Positions 7,567 through 16,589 are shown, numbered from the stretch's first letter. The stretch: DNA of 60,093 nt from an uncultured Clostridia bacterium (GCA_944384815.1 CALWUW010000031.1:1-60093); one strand, 5' to 3'. Program-made: numbers and translations. Notes: generated by a model not told the origin, from the sequence alone.

Positions 7567-8087
7567 GCGGTTACACGCTGGGTGGCGCAATCTTTCTGAT
7601 GAGCAGCCTGATCCCGCAAGACTTTCTTCCGGACCACAAGAAGACGAAAACGGTTATACCGCTGAATGATCCCGAAAGGAACATTGCCCAACAGAACCAG
7701 AAATGTGATGCCGAAATTCCAGCCGAAAGGATTCAGCACCATGGTGAAGATTCCGCAAAGGCAGTTGTTCAGATGGAACCATTCCCCTCTGCAGGTCTCC
7801 ATAATGAATTCGTCCAGATATTCTACGGACATATTGGTAATATGAGCCTTGGAAAAGCCATCTTTCTTGATGTGCTGAGGAAGACGATCCTTCCAAACGT
7901 TAATTTTCAGATTATCCCGGTACCAGCGCCCGCCTCGTTCCCATTCTTTAGCCTTAAACCTGCTTTTTTTGCAGTCAAAAAAGGAAGAGGGCAGCCTTAC
8001 GCAGGCGATAAACATGGCAGTATGCCAAATCAAAACCAGAAGGATATTCCAAAACAAAATCTGCAATGCGGAAAACCCTTTAAGCAT
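7563..8087 (-). CDS. CrtO-like (glycosyl-4,4'-diaponeurosporenoate) acyltransferase family membrane protein
   Basis: A 174-residue membrane protein with hydrophobic segments at the N terminus (residues 5-28) and around 120-145. It matches the CrtO-type acyltransferase family: WERGGRWYRDNLKINVWKDRLP, then the conserved YLDEFIMETCRGEW block and the closing NVPFGIIQRYNR. The characterised member acylates the sugar of staphyloxanthin, but no other carotenoid gene is near, and most clostridial members have no known substrate. The start at 8087 (MLKGFSALQ) was chosen because AAGGAG precedes it; upstream codons to 8117 overlap that site. Its stop is fused to the start of the surface-protein gene, suggesting that the two act together, perhaps in lipid or glycan modification at the membrane (inference). 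Confidence 0.72.
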   Translation of the reverse strand: MLKGFSALQILFWNILLVLIWHTAMFIACVRLPSSFFDCKKSRFKAKEWERGGRWYRDNLKINVWKDRLPQHIKKDGFSKAHITNMSVEYLDEFIMETCRGEWFHLNNCLCGIFTMVLNPFGWNFGITFLVLLGNVPFGIIQRYNRFRLLVVRKKVLRDQAAHQKDCATQRVTA

Positions 8088-8233
8088 AGAAAAAACTCCT
8101 TTCCTACCAGCCGCCACACAAAAAAACTGGACTTATCAATCTTCTGTGGTACAATAGAAGAAACCCATACGATCACACGAAAAACCATATATAATTATGG
8201 TACAGTATACTACAAATGACAGGAGAGTGCAAG

Positions 8234-9259
8234 ATGAAAACGCAAAGTGTTCTTTTTATCGGCGGAACAGGAACGATCAGTACGGCTTGCGTTCAGTTGG
8301 CTCTGAAGCAAGGATGGAAGGTGACATGTCTCAACCGGGGAACTCGGGGCGAAAGACTTCCGGAAGCCGTGGAATGGATCCAGGGGGATTGCAAGGATCC
8401 GGAATCGTTAAAGAAGGTATTGGCGGGAAGGACCTTTGACGTAGTAGCGGATTTTATTGTTTTCTCTCCAGAAGAGGCAGAGCGGGATATAGAGCTGTTT
8501 CGGGAACGCTGCGGGCAGTATATTTTTATCAGTTCCGCTTCCGTATATCAGAAGCCTTTGCCGTATTACAAAGTAACGGAAAGCACACCGGTAAAAAATC
8601 CATACTGGCTGTATGCCCGGAATAAGATCGCCTGCGAGCAAAAGCTGATGAAAGCATATCGGGAGTGGAATTTCCCTGTGACCATCATCCGCCCTTCCCA
8701 CACATATTGCTGCCGGGCCATTCCCATGGGAGTGGAGGGGAAATACGGCAGCGCGCAGATCCTTCGCAGAATGCAGCAGGGAAAACCGGTTATTGTTCAC
8801 GGAGACGGAACTTCCCTGTGGACGTTTACGTACAGCACGGATTTTGCCAAAGGCTTCTGCGGCTTGATGGGGAATCCCCAGGCTTTGGGAGAGACGGTGC
8901 ATATCACCAGCGATGAAGTGCTTACCTGGAACCAGGCATACACCATTGTGGCAAATGCTTTGGGAGTGCAGCCGGCGCTGGTGCATATTCCTTCTGATTT
9001 TATTGCGGCTTTTGACCCCAGCCATATGGGGTATCTGTTAGGAGATAAGTCCAATTCCGTGGTGTTTGACAACAGCAAGATCAAACGACTGGTGCCGGGG
9101 TTCTGCGCCCAGGTTCGGTATGACCAGGGAGTGAAGCTGTGCCTGGAGTATTTGGAGAAGCATCCGGAAGCCTGGCCGGAAGATCCGGAATACGACGCTT
9201 GGTGTGATCGGTTGATCGCCCGGTATTTTTCCGGCGGCTGCGAAAATTCCGCTGGCTGA
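8234..9259 (+). CDS. NAD-dependent epimerase/dehydratase (atypical SDR)
   Basis: A 341-residue Rossmann-fold protein. The nucleotide-binding loop is FIGGTGTIS near residues 9-17, a variant of GxxGxxG, and the catalytic pair is seen as YARNK near residue 135, preceded by FISSASVY. The rest resembles NAD-dependent epimerase/dehydratases acting on sugars or sugar nucleotides, and proteins labelled as mRNA-binding-like SDRs; the substrate is not identifiable. ATG 8234 has AGGAGAG at 6 bases; a start six codons earlier lies before that site. A -10-like TATACT lies at 8206-8211 without a clear -35. The gene stands alone, divergent from the CrtO-like operon and convergent with the glycerophosphodiesterase gene. 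Confidence 0.85.
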   Translation: MKTQSVLFIGGTGTISTACVQLALKQGWKVTCLNRGTRGERLPEAVEWIQGDCKDPESLKKVLAGRTFDVVADFIVFSPEEAERDIELFRERCGQYIFISSASVYQKPLPYYKVTESTPVKNPYWLYARNKIACEQKLMKAYREWNFPVTIIRPSHTYCCRAIPMGVEGKYGSAQILRRMQQGKPVIVHGDGTSLWTFTYSTDFAKGFCGLMGNPQALGETVHITSDEVLTWNQAYTIVANALGVQPALVHIPSDFIAAFDPSHMGYLLGDKSNSVVFDNSKIKRLVPGFCAQVRYDQGVKLCLEYLEKHPEAWPEDPEYDAWCDRLIARYFSGGCENSAG

Positions 9260-9379
9260 ATTTTTAAATCGGTTCTTGCTTTATTTATATGAGGCGTTCG
9301 GAAGAACATGCATGGAATCCATTTCCGGAAAAACGGCCCTTTTTTTGCAGCCGTACCGAAAAAGCTTTTTCCATATTTA

Positions 9380-9430
9380 AAACCCAGAGGAGGCAAACGA
9401 GCACAGTTCGCCTCCTCTGGGTTTATTTTA
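9380..9430. terminator. Terminator between SDR and glycerophosphodiesterase genes
   Basis: 15-bp arms (9380-9394 and 9410-9424) followed on the plus strand by ATTTTA; T-rich on the minus side as well (complement of ATTTAA). Confidence 0.75.
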
Positions 9431-9487
9431 GCGCAAAAATTTTCCAGAGCCAGTCCGCTCCAATGGCAATTTTCAAAAAAGGTTGGC

Positions 9488-10222
9488 TTAAAAGGAATCG
9501 CTGGAAGAAAGCAGTTTCATGCACACGTCCGGATGGTTGGTGATAATGCCGGAAATGTTCTGCCGGATCAGCCATTGCATATGTAGAGGCCGATTTACGG
9601 TCCAGGCGTTGATGCCCACTCCCAAAGCCGCGCATTTTTGGATTTCTTCCGGAGAAATGGAAGAATATTCGGGGTGGATATATTGCACCCCGCAGGCTTG
9701 GGCGTATGCCCCGCAGTTTTCCACAGGAACGGTGCACAAAAAGCCGGCGGAAATTTCCGGAGCCAACTGGCGGCAAAGAAGAATAGAGGCATTATTAAAA
9801 GAAGAAAAAATCACCCGATCTTCCAAATGAAATTCCCGAACCAGGCGGATCACTTCTTTTTCTAATCCCGCATAATAGTATTCGCTGTTTTTGAGTTCAA
9901 TGTTGGTAAAAACAGGAAAATTCTTAATATAAGAAAAATACTCCGCCAAAGTAGGGATCTTCTGGGGACCGCAGGAAAGAGAAAAGTCTCCTGACGCGTC
10001 CAGCGCCTGAAGATCGCTTAGGGAATAGGTATGCACAGGCCCTCGGCCGTTGGTGGTTCGGTCCACGGTTTCGTCGTGAAGGATCACCGCCTGGCCATCG
10101 GAAGTCAGCTGAACATCCAGCTCAATGCCATGGCATCCGGTTTCCACCGCCTTTTGAAACGCTAACATGGTGTTTTCCGGATAACAGGCGCTGAAGCCTC
10201 TGTGGGCAATGCATTGTGTCAT
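9488..10222 (-). CDS. Glycerophosphodiester phosphodiesterase
   Basis: A 244-residue cytoplasmic-type GDPD. The TIM-barrel signature is clear: AHRGFSACYPENTMLAF near residues 5-21 (catalytic His and the Glu of ENT), then GIELDVQLTSDG and the catalytic HDETVDRTTNG. It hydrolyses glycerophosphodiesters from lipid turnover to glycerol-3-phosphate and an alcohol. No signal peptide is present. The start at 10222 has AAAGGAGGG; twelve upstream codons are unsupported. It is a single gene divergent from the small protein at 10333, with no glycerol-3-phosphate transporter nearby. Confidence 0.93.
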   Translation of the reverse strand: MTQCIAHRGFSACYPENTMLAFQKAVETGCHGIELDVQLTSDGQAVILHDETVDRTTNGRGPVHTYSLSDLQALDASGDFSLSCGPQKIPTLAEYFSYIKNFPVFTNIELKNSEYYYAGLEKEVIRLVREFHLEDRVIFSSFNNASILLCRQLAPEISAGFLCTVPVENCGAYAQACGVQYIHPEYSSISPEEIQKCAALGVGINAWTVNRPLHMQWLIRQNISGIITNHPDVCMKLLSSSDSF

Positions 10223-10332
10223 ATAAAGCCCTCCTTTAGATAAAAGGAATTTTCCCAAAGCTTTCTCACCGCCTCTGGGTGTGCAGGAGCAAATTCAGCA
10301 GCGGGGAATACACTGATAAGGGAGGTGAGAAT

Positions 10333-10521
10333 ATGGAAATGAAAATGAAGATTTATCATTGCACCGATCCAAAAGAAAACCCTCTTCCGGGCTGGATGCG
10401 GGTATTCCCCAAAAAGCCGGAAAAGCCGCAGGTTTCTTTGCCTCAGGATCCTGTGCAGCAGTTTAAGGAGCATCCGGAGCTGTTTTTCCCTGAATTCATG
10501 AAAAACATCCAGCGGTTCTGA
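10333..10521 (+). CDS. Small conserved-looking protein of unknown function (62 residues)
   Basis: A 62-residue polar protein starting at ATG 10333 with a strong GGAGGTGAG site. It has a basic, methionine-rich N terminus (MEMKMKIYHC), a central Pro/Lys segment (FPKKPEKPQVSLPQDP) and an aromatic C terminus (PELFFPEFMKNIQRF). There is no membrane segment and no known domain that I recognise. It lies alone between two minus-strand genes, the 3' end facing ktrA. A TACACT box at 10309-10314 is too close to the ribosome site to be a convincing SigA promoter with a long leader. The good ribosome site and protein-like composition support it as real. Confidence 0.6.
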   Translation: MEMKMKIYHCTDPKENPLPGWMRVFPKKPEKPQVSLPQDPVQQFKEHPELFFPEFMKNIQRF

Positions 10522-10538
10522 AAAAAGGTAAAACAGAT

Positions 10539-11183
10539 TCAGCGGATCAGCTTCTCAACATTTTCGTTTTTCCCCATTACAATCAGACTTTCGCTTTCTT
10601 TAAAAATATATTCGGCAGAGGGGAGCGGGTGCACGACGCCATGCTCCTTAGTAGCTAAAATACTGATATTGTACTTGGTCCGCACAGCCAGCTGCAGAAT
10701 GCTTTTGCCGATCCAGCCTTTGGGGACGGAAATTTCATAGATGGAGTAGTCCGGGGTCAGCTCAATATAATCAAAAATGTGATCCGCACTGCAGGTAACA
10801 GCTAACCGTTCGGCGGTTTCCTGCTCCGGATAAATCACCCGATCCGCTCCGTTGCGGAGAAGAAATTTGGCGTGCACATCCCGGCTGGCGCGGGAGATCA
10901 CGACTTTGGCCCCAAGTTCCTTTAACAGGGAAGTGGTTTCCAGGGAATTTTGAAAATCGTCCCCTATGGCTACGATGCATACGTCGAAATCCGGAATTCC
11001 CAGAGAGTTCAGAAACACTTCGTTGGTGGCGTCTCCGATCTGGATATTTCCGATATAGGGCAGAGCTTCTTCCGCTCTGGATTCCTGGGAATCCACCGCC
11101 AGAACCTCATTGCCCCGTTCCAGTAATTTGCGGGCAATATGCCGGCCAAACCGGCCCAGTCCGATAATAAGAATGCTTTTCAT
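10539..11183 (-). CDS. ktrA: RCK-domain regulatory subunit of a Ktr-type potassium uptake system
   Basis: A 214-residue cytoplasmic regulator of K+ uptake. The RCK_N Rossmann domain starts with IIGLGRFGRHIAR (GxGxxG for NAD(H)/ATP) and includes the acidic AVDSQ at the end of strand 2 and VAIGDDFQNSL; residues about 135-214 form the RCK_C ligand domain, which in KtrA binds c-di-AMP. The single RCK unit and its length match KtrA rather than the double-unit TrkA at 47942. Start 11183 has AGGAGG. No ktrB membrane gene is adjacent, so the partner is either encoded elsewhere or is the TrkH-type protein at 46487. A good minus-strand promoter sits at 11281-11309. Confidence 0.9.
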   Translation of the reverse strand: MKSILIIGLGRFGRHIARKLLERGNEVLAVDSQESRAEEALPYIGNIQIGDATNEVFLNSLGIPDFDVCIVAIGDDFQNSLETTSLLKELGAKVVISRASRDVHAKFLLRNGADRVIYPEQETAERLAVTCSADHIFDYIELTPDYSIYEISVPKGWIGKSILQLAVRTKYNISILATKEHGVVHPLPSAEYIFKESESLIVMGKNENVEKLIR

Positions 11184-11280
11184 AGTATTTCCTCCTGTGA
11201 GTGGTAGGCATTTGGTAGGCGTTTAGTAGAAATTCCCGCCTTAAAAGCTGCGGCAGGATGGTTTTGAAACTTATAATTCT

Positions 11281-11309
11281 AGTATGACATGGGAAAAAGA
11301 TTCTGTCAA
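11281..11309 (-). promoter_or_regulatory. Promoter of ktrA
   Basis: On the minus strand: TTGACA (11309-11304), 17-base spacer, CATACT (11286-11281). It leaves a leader of about 90 bases before ktrA, in which no known riboswitch was recognised. Confidence 0.65.
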
Positions 11310-11378
11310 TTCCGCATTTTCTTTTTGCATCAAAAGTTCTTGCGCAGCGTATTTTCCCAAAATAAATTCTGTAAAGCA

Positions 11379-11425
11379 CAGAGTAAAGGCTCCTTTCTAT
11401 GGGAAGGGAGCTTTTACTCTGTTTT
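11379..11425 (+). terminator. Orphan terminator-like hairpin upstream of the hrcA promoter
   Basis: Nearly perfect arms (CAGAGTAAAGGCTCC at 11379-11393 and the matching 11407-11421) followed by TTTTCC on the plus strand. No plus-strand gene precedes it within about 850 bases. It may insulate hrcA or end an unannotated small RNA. This site, the ktrA promoter, the hrcA promoter and CIRCE are all that I see between 11184 and 11597. Confidence 0.55.
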
Positions 11426-11511
11426 CCATGTGAAAAAGCGGTTCAGAGGGAAGTCTTCACGAAGAAAGAAGAAAAAATTCCCGATTTCATAATTAGTTTA
11501 CAAATAGGCGA

Positions 11512-11540
11512 TTGACAAATCTCCGGAAGGGTGGTACATT
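11512..11540 (+). promoter_or_regulatory. SigA promoter of the hrcA operon
   Basis: TTGACA (11512-11517), 17-base spacer, TACATT (11535-11540), directly before the CIRCE operator. Confidence 0.8.
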
Positions 11541-11549
11541 ATACTTAAG

Positions 11550-11576
11550 TTAGCACTCTAAAACATCGAGTGCTAA
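11550..11576 (+). promoter_or_regulatory. CIRCE operator (HrcA binding site)
   Basis: TTAGCACTC (11550-11558), nine-base spacer, GAGTGCTAA (11568-11576): an exact match to the CIRCE consensus. It overlaps the expected transcription start, so HrcA bound here would block initiation of hrcA-grpE-dnaK-dnaJ and release it on heat stress. Confidence 0.98.
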
Positions 11577-11597
11577 ACCTAAAAGGAGGGAACCGGA

Positions 11598-12626
11598 GTG
11601 GACTTGAGTATCCGCAAGCAGAAAATTTTAAAGGCTGCGGTGGAACTCTATGTGCAAAGCGGAATGCCTGTGGGATCACGGGCCATCTGTGAAGCTCTGG
11701 ATTTCCCCGTTTCTTCAGCGACAGTTCGCAACGAGCTCAGTGATCTTTCCGAGTTGGGCCTTTTGGAACAGCCTCACACGTCTGCCGGTCGGCTTCCGTC
11801 GGCACGAGGGTATCGCTTTTACGTGGATCATCTGATGAAAAAGCGGCTCCTCAGCGGGGAAGAACGCCGGGTTATCGATAGTTTGCTGCTTTCCAGCGCC
11901 TATGACCCGGAAAAGCTTCTCACCAGCGTTTCCAAAGCTTTGGCGGCGTTGACCCGCTGTGCAGCGGTGTCCACCACGCCGGGAGGGAACGCGGCTGTGA
12001 TCCGGGCGGTGCAGTTTGTGCAGACCAGCCGCAGGACGGCCATGGTGGTGCTGATCTCCTCCGCCGGAACCATGAAGACCCGGGTGTTCCATTGTGATTT
12101 TGATATCACACCGGAGATCCTGCGGGTGTTCTTCCGAACGCTGAACGAAAAGCTGGTAGGGCGGGTGCTGGCAGATATTACGCCGGCGCTGATCCAGGGG
12201 CTGGCGGCTTCTTTAGGCGAGATGGCTATTTTGATGAGTTCGGCGCTGATGGCAGTGCTGGATGTGGCCCGGGAATCCGCAGAAGCGGATGTGTGCCTGA
12301 TGGGAGAAAGCAATTTATTGTTTTGCCCGGAGTATGAAGGATCCGGCGTTCGCAGAATCTTGGATTTCCTTTCTCGGCCGGAGGAACTTACAAGGCTTCT
12401 TTTGGAAGGAACAGGAACCAGAGTGCTGATCGGACGGGAGTCCCGGAGGCCGGAATTGTATGCTTCCAGCGTGGTCATCTCCCGATATGCCATTGCCGGG
12501 CGGGACGCAGGCGCCATTGCGGTGATCGGCCCCATACGGCAGGATTACGGCCGGGTGATCGCCGGGATCGAGTATTTGGCAGGTTCGGTGGGTACAATGC
12601 TTACAGAGCTTTTGGATGCAGAATAG
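11598..12626 (+). CDS. hrcA: Heat-inducible transcription repressor HrcA
   Basis: A 342-residue repressor of class I heat-shock genes, binding the CIRCE site 22 bases upstream and needing GroEL for activity. The N-terminal winged-helix is visible (QKILKAAVELYVQSGMPVGS, then SSATVRNELSDLSELGLLE and the wing HTSAGRLPSARGYRFYVD); the GAF-like C-terminal part ends with IAVIGPIRQDYGRVIAGIEY, the usual family ending. The start is GTG at 11598 with AAGGAGGG. It leads the operon, so it represses itself. Confidence 0.97.
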   Translation: MDLSIRKQKILKAAVELYVQSGMPVGSRAICEALDFPVSSATVRNELSDLSELGLLEQPHTSAGRLPSARGYRFYVDHLMKKRLLSGEERRVIDSLLLSSAYDPEKLLTSVSKALAALTRCAAVSTTPGGNAAVIRAVQFVQTSRRTAMVVLISSAGTMKTRVFHCDFDITPEILRVFFRTLNEKLVGRVLADITPALIQGLAASLGEMAILMSSALMAVLDVARESAEADVCLMGESNLLFCPEYEGSGVRRILDFLSRPEELTRLLLEGTGTRVLIGRESRRPELYASSVVISRYAIAGRDAGAIAVIGPIRQDYGRVIAGIEYLAGSVGTMLTELLDAE

Positions 12627-12660
12627 AAGGCGGAAGCCCGCCGTGAAAGGGGTTATTGCA

Positions 12661-13254
12661 TTGGCAAAGGAAAAGAAAGAGAAAAAGCTGCAGGAGCAGG
12701 AAGAAAAGACGGAAGGTTCCTCTTTGGAAGAAAACCAGCAGCCGGCTGGGGAGACCCAGGAGGCCTGCGCCGAAAGCTCTTTCAAGGAAGAAGATCCGCT
12801 GGAAGCCTGCAAAAAGCAGATCGCTCAGCTGGAGGAACAGCTGGCCCGCCAGAAAGATCAGTTCTTGCGAACAGCGGCGGAATACGATAATTTCCGCAAA
12901 CGGACGGAGCGGGAAAAAGCAGCCATCTATAACGACGCCACAGCGGCGGCGGTATCCCGGATCCTTTCCGTGGAAGACAATTTGGAGCGTGCTTTGGCAC
13001 AGGCGGACTGCAGTGTAGAGGATCTGCGAAAGGGCGTGCAGATGGTGCAGACCCAGATGCAGGAAAGCCTTTCAAAACTGGGCGTTTCCGAAATGGGCGC
13101 TCCCGGGGAACCCTTTAACCCGGATCTGCACAATGCCGTTATGCACGTGGAAGACGAAAGCCTGGAAGAAAACGTCATCGTGGAGGTTTTCCAGAAGGGA
13201 TACCGGATCGGGGAAAAGGTCATTCGTCATGCTATGGTGAAGGTGGCCAACTGA
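12661..13254 (+). CDS. grpE: Nucleotide exchange factor GrpE
   Basis: A 197-residue cofactor that drives ADP release from DnaK. A charged, low-complexity N terminus (Lys/Glu-rich, residues 1-50) leads into the long dimerising coiled coil (QIAQLEEQLARQKDQFLRTA, AEYDNFRKRTERE) and the C-terminal beta wing that contacts DnaK (GEPFNPDLHNAVM, FQKGYRIGEKVIRHAMVKVAN). The TTG at 12661 has AAAGGGG at 9 bases and gives the usual AKEKKEKK start; an ATG at 12616 inside hrcA lacks a ribosome site but cannot be excluded. Second gene of the CIRCE operon. Confidence 0.93.
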   Translation: MAKEKKEKKLQEQEEKTEGSSLEENQQPAGETQEACAESSFKEEDPLEACKKQIAQLEEQLARQKDQFLRTAAEYDNFRKRTEREKAAIYNDATAAAVSRILSVEDNLERALAQADCSVEDLRKGVQMVQTQMQESLSKLGVSEMGAPGEPFNPDLHNAVMHVEDESLEENVIVEVFQKGYRIGEKVIRHAMVKVAN

Positions 13255-13276
13255 TTTCGGGTATTTGTAAACCAAC

Positions 13277-13306
13277 AAAAGCTCCGGCTGAAACCCGGCA
13301 GCTTTT
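13277..13306 (+). terminator. Hairpin between grpE and dnaK (possible attenuator or processing site)
   Basis: AAAAGCT-CCGG (13277-13287) pairs with CCGG-AGCTTTT (13295-13306) with one bulged C. The arms end in TTTT. In related operons a stem here affects the ratio of dnaK to upstream messages; that role is inferred here. Confidence 0.45.
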
Positions 13307-13396
13307 CATATAAACCGGAGGACGTTCCGCTCTCCATTTTCCGCAAAATAAAAAAATAGAAAACAACAGATATGACAGAATCTGGAGGTAATGAAT

Positions 13397-15229
13397 ATGG
13401 CAAAGACAATCGGTATCGACCTTGGTACAACAAATTCCTGTGTGTCCGTAATTGAAGGCGGCGAGCCTGTGGTAATCGCTAATGCAGAAGGCGCAAGAAC
13501 GACGCCTTCCGTGGTGGCTTTTTCCAAAACAGGGGAGCGTATGGTAGGCCAGGTGGCAAAGCGCCAGGCTATCACCAATCCGGACCGCACCATCTCTTCC
13601 ATCAAGAGAGAAATGGGAACCGACTATAAGGTGACCATTGACGGCAAATCCTACACGCCTCAGGAAATTTCCGCAATGATCCTGCAGAAACTGAAAAGTG
13701 ACGCAGAAGCCTATCTGGGCGAAACCGTTACTTCCGCTGTTATTACGGTTCCGGCGTACTTCACCGACGCCCAGCGTCAGGCCACCAAGGACGCAGGACG
13801 CATTGCCGGACTGGATGTAAAGAGAATCATCAACGAGCCTACCGCAGCCGCGCTTTCCTATGGTATTGACAAGGGTGAAGAGCAGAAGGTTATGGTGTAT
13901 GACCTGGGCGGCGGCACCTTCGACGTTTCCATTATCGAAATGGGCGACGGTGTTCAGGAAGTTCTGGCAACCGCCGGTAATAACCGCCTGGGCGGCGATG
14001 ACTTCGATAAGCGCATTATGGACTGGATGGTTTCCTCCTTTAAGGCGGAAACGGGGATCGACCTCAGCGGCGATAAAATGGCCATGCAGCGTTTGAAGGA
14101 AGCGGCAGAGAAAGCGAAGATCGAGCTTTCCGGCATGACTTCCGCGGCTATCAATCTGCCCTTTATCACGGCGGACGCCACCGGCCCCAAGCATTTGGAT
14201 CTGACCTTGAGCCGCGCCAAGTTCAACGAATTGACCGCGGATCTGGTGGAAAAGACCATGGGCCCGGTTCGTCAGGCGTTGTCCGATTCCGGCCTGCAGA
14301 TCAGCCAGATCAGCAAAGTGCTGATGGTGGGCGGTTCCTCCCGTATTCCGGCTGTGCAGGAAGCGGTAAAAAACTTTATCGGCAAGGAGCCCTTCAAGGG
14401 CATCAACCCGGATGAGTGCGTGGCCATGGGCGCCGCCATTCAGGCAGGTGTTCTGGGCGGCGAAGTGGAAGGCATGCTGCTGCTGGACGTTACGCCTCTT
14501 TCCCTGGGCGTTGAAACCATGGGCGGCGTAATGACCAAGATCATCGAGCGCAACACCACTATCCCCACCAAGAAGAGCCAGGTGTTCTCTACGGCGGCGG
14601 ACGGCCAGACCCAGGTTGAGGTCAATGTGCTCCAGGGTGAGCGTGAGTTTGCCCGGGATAACAAGCAGCTGGGCCTGTTCAAATTGGACGGCATTGCTCC
14701 CGCTCCCCGTGGAATCCCTCAGATCGAGGTTACTTTCGATATTGACGCCAACGGCATCGTAAACGTTTCCGCTAAGGATCTTGGAACCGGAAAAGAACAG
14801 CATATCACCATTTCCTCCAGTTCCAATATGAGCAAGGAAGACGTGGAAAAGGCTGTGCAGGAAGCGGAGCGGTATGCTGCGGAAGATAAGAAGCGCCGGG
14901 AAGAAGTGGACGCCAAGAATGAGGCGGAAAATCTCTGCTACACCGTGGAGAAGCTGCTGAACGAAAACGGCGACAAGCTGGACGAAAGCGATAAGACGGA
15001 TCTGAACAGCAAGGTAACGGCTCTGAAGGAAGCGGTCAGCAAGAACGATATGGAATTGATCAAGACCGGCAAGGATGAGCTCCAGAAGGCTCTGTACAGT
15101 GTGTCCGAAAAGCTGTATAAGAACGCGGCTCCTCAGCAGGGCGCGGAAGGCCAGCCCCAGCAGGCGCCCAACGGCGGCAATGTTTATGACGCGGAATACA
15201 AGGAAGTAGACGGCGACAATAAGCAGTAA
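13397..15229 (+). CDS. dnaK: Chaperone protein DnaK (Hsp70)
   Basis: A 610-residue ATP-driven chaperone. The nucleotide-binding domain has [14 protein letters not shown] at the N terminus, the [20 protein letters not shown] block, [11 protein letters not shown] near residue 170, and [14 protein letters not shown]; the substrate-binding domain begins after [14 protein letters not shown] and ends in a helical lid and a Gln/Gly/Ala-rich tail. The length fits the Gram-positive form, which lacks a 24-residue loop in the ATPase domain. ATG 13397 was chosen over ATG 13391 because GGAGG is at 8 rather than 2 bases. Third gene of the operon. A long minus-strand open frame overlapping it is a codon-bias shadow. 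Confidence 0.98.
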   Translation: MAKTIGIDLGTTNSCVSVIEGGEPVVIANAEGARTTPSVVAFSKTGERMVGQVAKRQAITNPDRTISSIKREMGTDYKVTIDGKSYTPQEISAMILQKLKSDAEAYLGETVTSAVITVPAYFTDAQRQATKDAGRIAGLDVKRIINEPTAAALSYGIDKGEEQKVMVYDLGGGTFDVSIIEMGDGVQEVLATAGNNRLGGDDFDKRIMDWMVSSFKAETGIDLSGDKMAMQRLKEAAEKAKIELSGMTSAAINLPFITADATGPKHLDLTLSRAKFNELTADLVEKTMGPVRQALSDSGLQISQISKVLMVGGSSRIPAVQEAVKNFIGKEPFKGINPDECVAMGAAIQAGVLGGEVEGMLLLDVTPLSLGVETMGGVMTKIIERNTTIPTKKSQVFSTAADGQTQVEVNVLQGEREFARDNKQLGLFKLDGIAPAPRGIPQIEVTFDIDANGIVNVSAKDLGTGKEQHITISSSSNMSKEDVEKAVQEAERYAAEDKKRREEVDAKNEAENLCYTVEKLLNENGDKLDESDKTDLNSKVTALKEAVSKNDMELIKTGKDELQKALYSVSEKLYKNAAPQQGAEGQPQQAPNGGNVYDAEYKEVDGDNKQ

Positions 15230-15324
15230 GCCCCTTAAAGTCCGGGATCGCCGGCAGTAAAAATCCGGTTGCTTTTTCCCTTTGGGTATGGGATAATAAA
15301 GAGCAACTTTGTAAAAAGGCTTGT

Positions 15325-15346
15325 AAGGCAGCCCCAGGGCTGCCTT
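15325..15346 (+). other. GC-rich stem in the dnaK-dnaJ gap
   Basis: AAGGCAGCCC (15325-15334) pairs with GGGCTGCCTT (15337-15346). There is no T-run, so it is more likely an RNA-stability or processing element than a terminator. Confidence 0.4.
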
Positions 15347-15440
15347 GCTTGCGTACCGAAAGGGAAAATAAGCCCGGGAACCGGGTGGAGAGAATGAACC
15401 GGTAAACGGAAATGTTCCGTTTGATTTAGGAGTGGTTGGT

Positions 15441-16589
15441 TTGGCAGAAAAAAAAGATTATTATGAGGTTATGGGTGTGCCTAAGAATGCCTCCGATGAT
15501 GAAATCAAAAAAGCGTATCGGAAATTGGCCAAGAAATATCACCCGGACCTGAACCCCGGGGATAAACTGGCGGAAGAAAAATTCAAGGAAGTCAACGAAG
15601 CGTACGAAGTGCTTTCGGATAAGGAGAAGAAGGCCCGGTATGACCAGTTTGGCCATGCGGGAGTGGATCCCAATTTCGGCGGCGGCGCAGGCGGCGGAAG
15701 CCCCTTTACCGGTGGAATTGATTTCGGCGATATTTTCGACAGCTTTTTCGGCGGTTTTGGAGGATCCAGACGGCAGAATCCCAACGCGCCCCGTCGGGGA
15801 AGCGATACGGAGGCCGTGGTGAACATTTCCTTTGAGGAAGCGGCCAAAGGCTGCAAGAAGACCATTTCCTTTGCCAAAATCGAAACCTGCGGGGAATGCG
15901 GCGGCAGCGGCGCAGAAAAAGGGACGTCCGCCAAAACCTGTTCGGCCTGCGGCGGGACAGGTCAGGTTCGTGTCAGCCAGAGAACGCCCTTCGGCGTGGT
16001 GCAGACATCTCGAAGCTGCGATGCCTGCGGCGGCAGCGGCAAGGTGATCGAAAAGCCTTGCAAGACCTGCGGCGGCAGCGGTCGGGTTCGCCGGCAGAAA
16101 AGCATCGAGGTGAACATTCCTGCGGGAATTGACAACGATCAGGTGCTGAATGTCCGGGGGCAGGGCAATGCCGGGCAGAACGGCGGGCCTGCGGGAGATC
16201 TGCAGGTTTATGTGAATGTGCGTCCCCATCCCATTTTTGAACGCCGGGGCAATGACGTTTGGTGCGAGATGCCCATTACCTTTACCCAGGCGGCCATGGG
16301 AGCGGAAGTGACGGTTCCTACCATTGACGGCCGGGTCACCTATCAGGTTCGGGAAGGCACCCAGCCCGGAGATGTGTTTAAGCTGAAAGGGAAAGGTATC
16401 CCTTACGTAAACAGCCGCAATCGCGGAGATCAGTATGTGCAGATCACCGTTGAGGTTCCTCGGAATCTTACCCAGAAGCAGAAAGATGTGCTGAAGGAAT
16501 TTGATGCGGCAGTGGACGATACAAAACATTACGCCAAGCGAAAGAGCTTTTTTGATAAGCTGAAAACCATGTTTGGCGAAGAAAAGTAA
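15441..16589 (+). CDS. dnaJ: Chaperone protein DnaJ (Hsp40)
   Basis: A 382-residue type I J-protein that delivers substrates to DnaK and stimulates its ATPase. The J domain (residues 1-70) carries the essential HPD in [11 protein letters not shown] Gly/Phe linker ([13 protein letters not shown]) precedes the zinc domain, with four CxxCxGxG repeats: [24 protein letters not shown] and CKTCGGSG, all intact. The C-terminal beta domains follow. TTG at 15441 has AGGAG at 8 bases; a GTG three codons earlier overlaps that site. Last gene of the CIRCE operon, closed by a terminator at 16614. Confidence 0.97.
   Translation: MAEKKDYYEVMGVPKNASDDEIKKAYRKLAKKYHPDLNPGDKLAEEKFKEVNEAYEVLSDKEKKARYDQFGHAGVDPNFGGGAGGGSPFTGGIDFGDIFDSFFGGFGGSRRQNPNAPRRGSDTEAVVNISFEEAAKGCKKTISFAKIETCGECGGSGAEKGTSAKTCSACGGTGQVRVSQRTPFGVVQTSRSCDACGGSGKVIEKPCKTCGGSGRVRRQKSIEVNIPAGIDNDQVLNVRGQGNAGQNGGPAGDLQVYVNVRPHPIFERRGNDVWCEMPITFTQAAMGAEVTVPTIDGRVTYQVREGTQPGDVFKLKGKGIPYVNSRNRGDQYVQITVEVPRNLTQKQKDVLKEFDAAVDDTKHYAKRKSFFDKLKTMFGEEK

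Noticed and set aside
7563-8087. Carotenoid (staphyloxanthin) pathway gene
   Set aside because: Family membership is good, but there is no other crt gene nearby, so the pathway assignment is not supported.
13232-14803. 523-codon minus-strand open frame
   Set aside because: It lies fully over dnaK, whose domains are complete; it is a codon-bias shadow without a ribosome site or recognisable domain.
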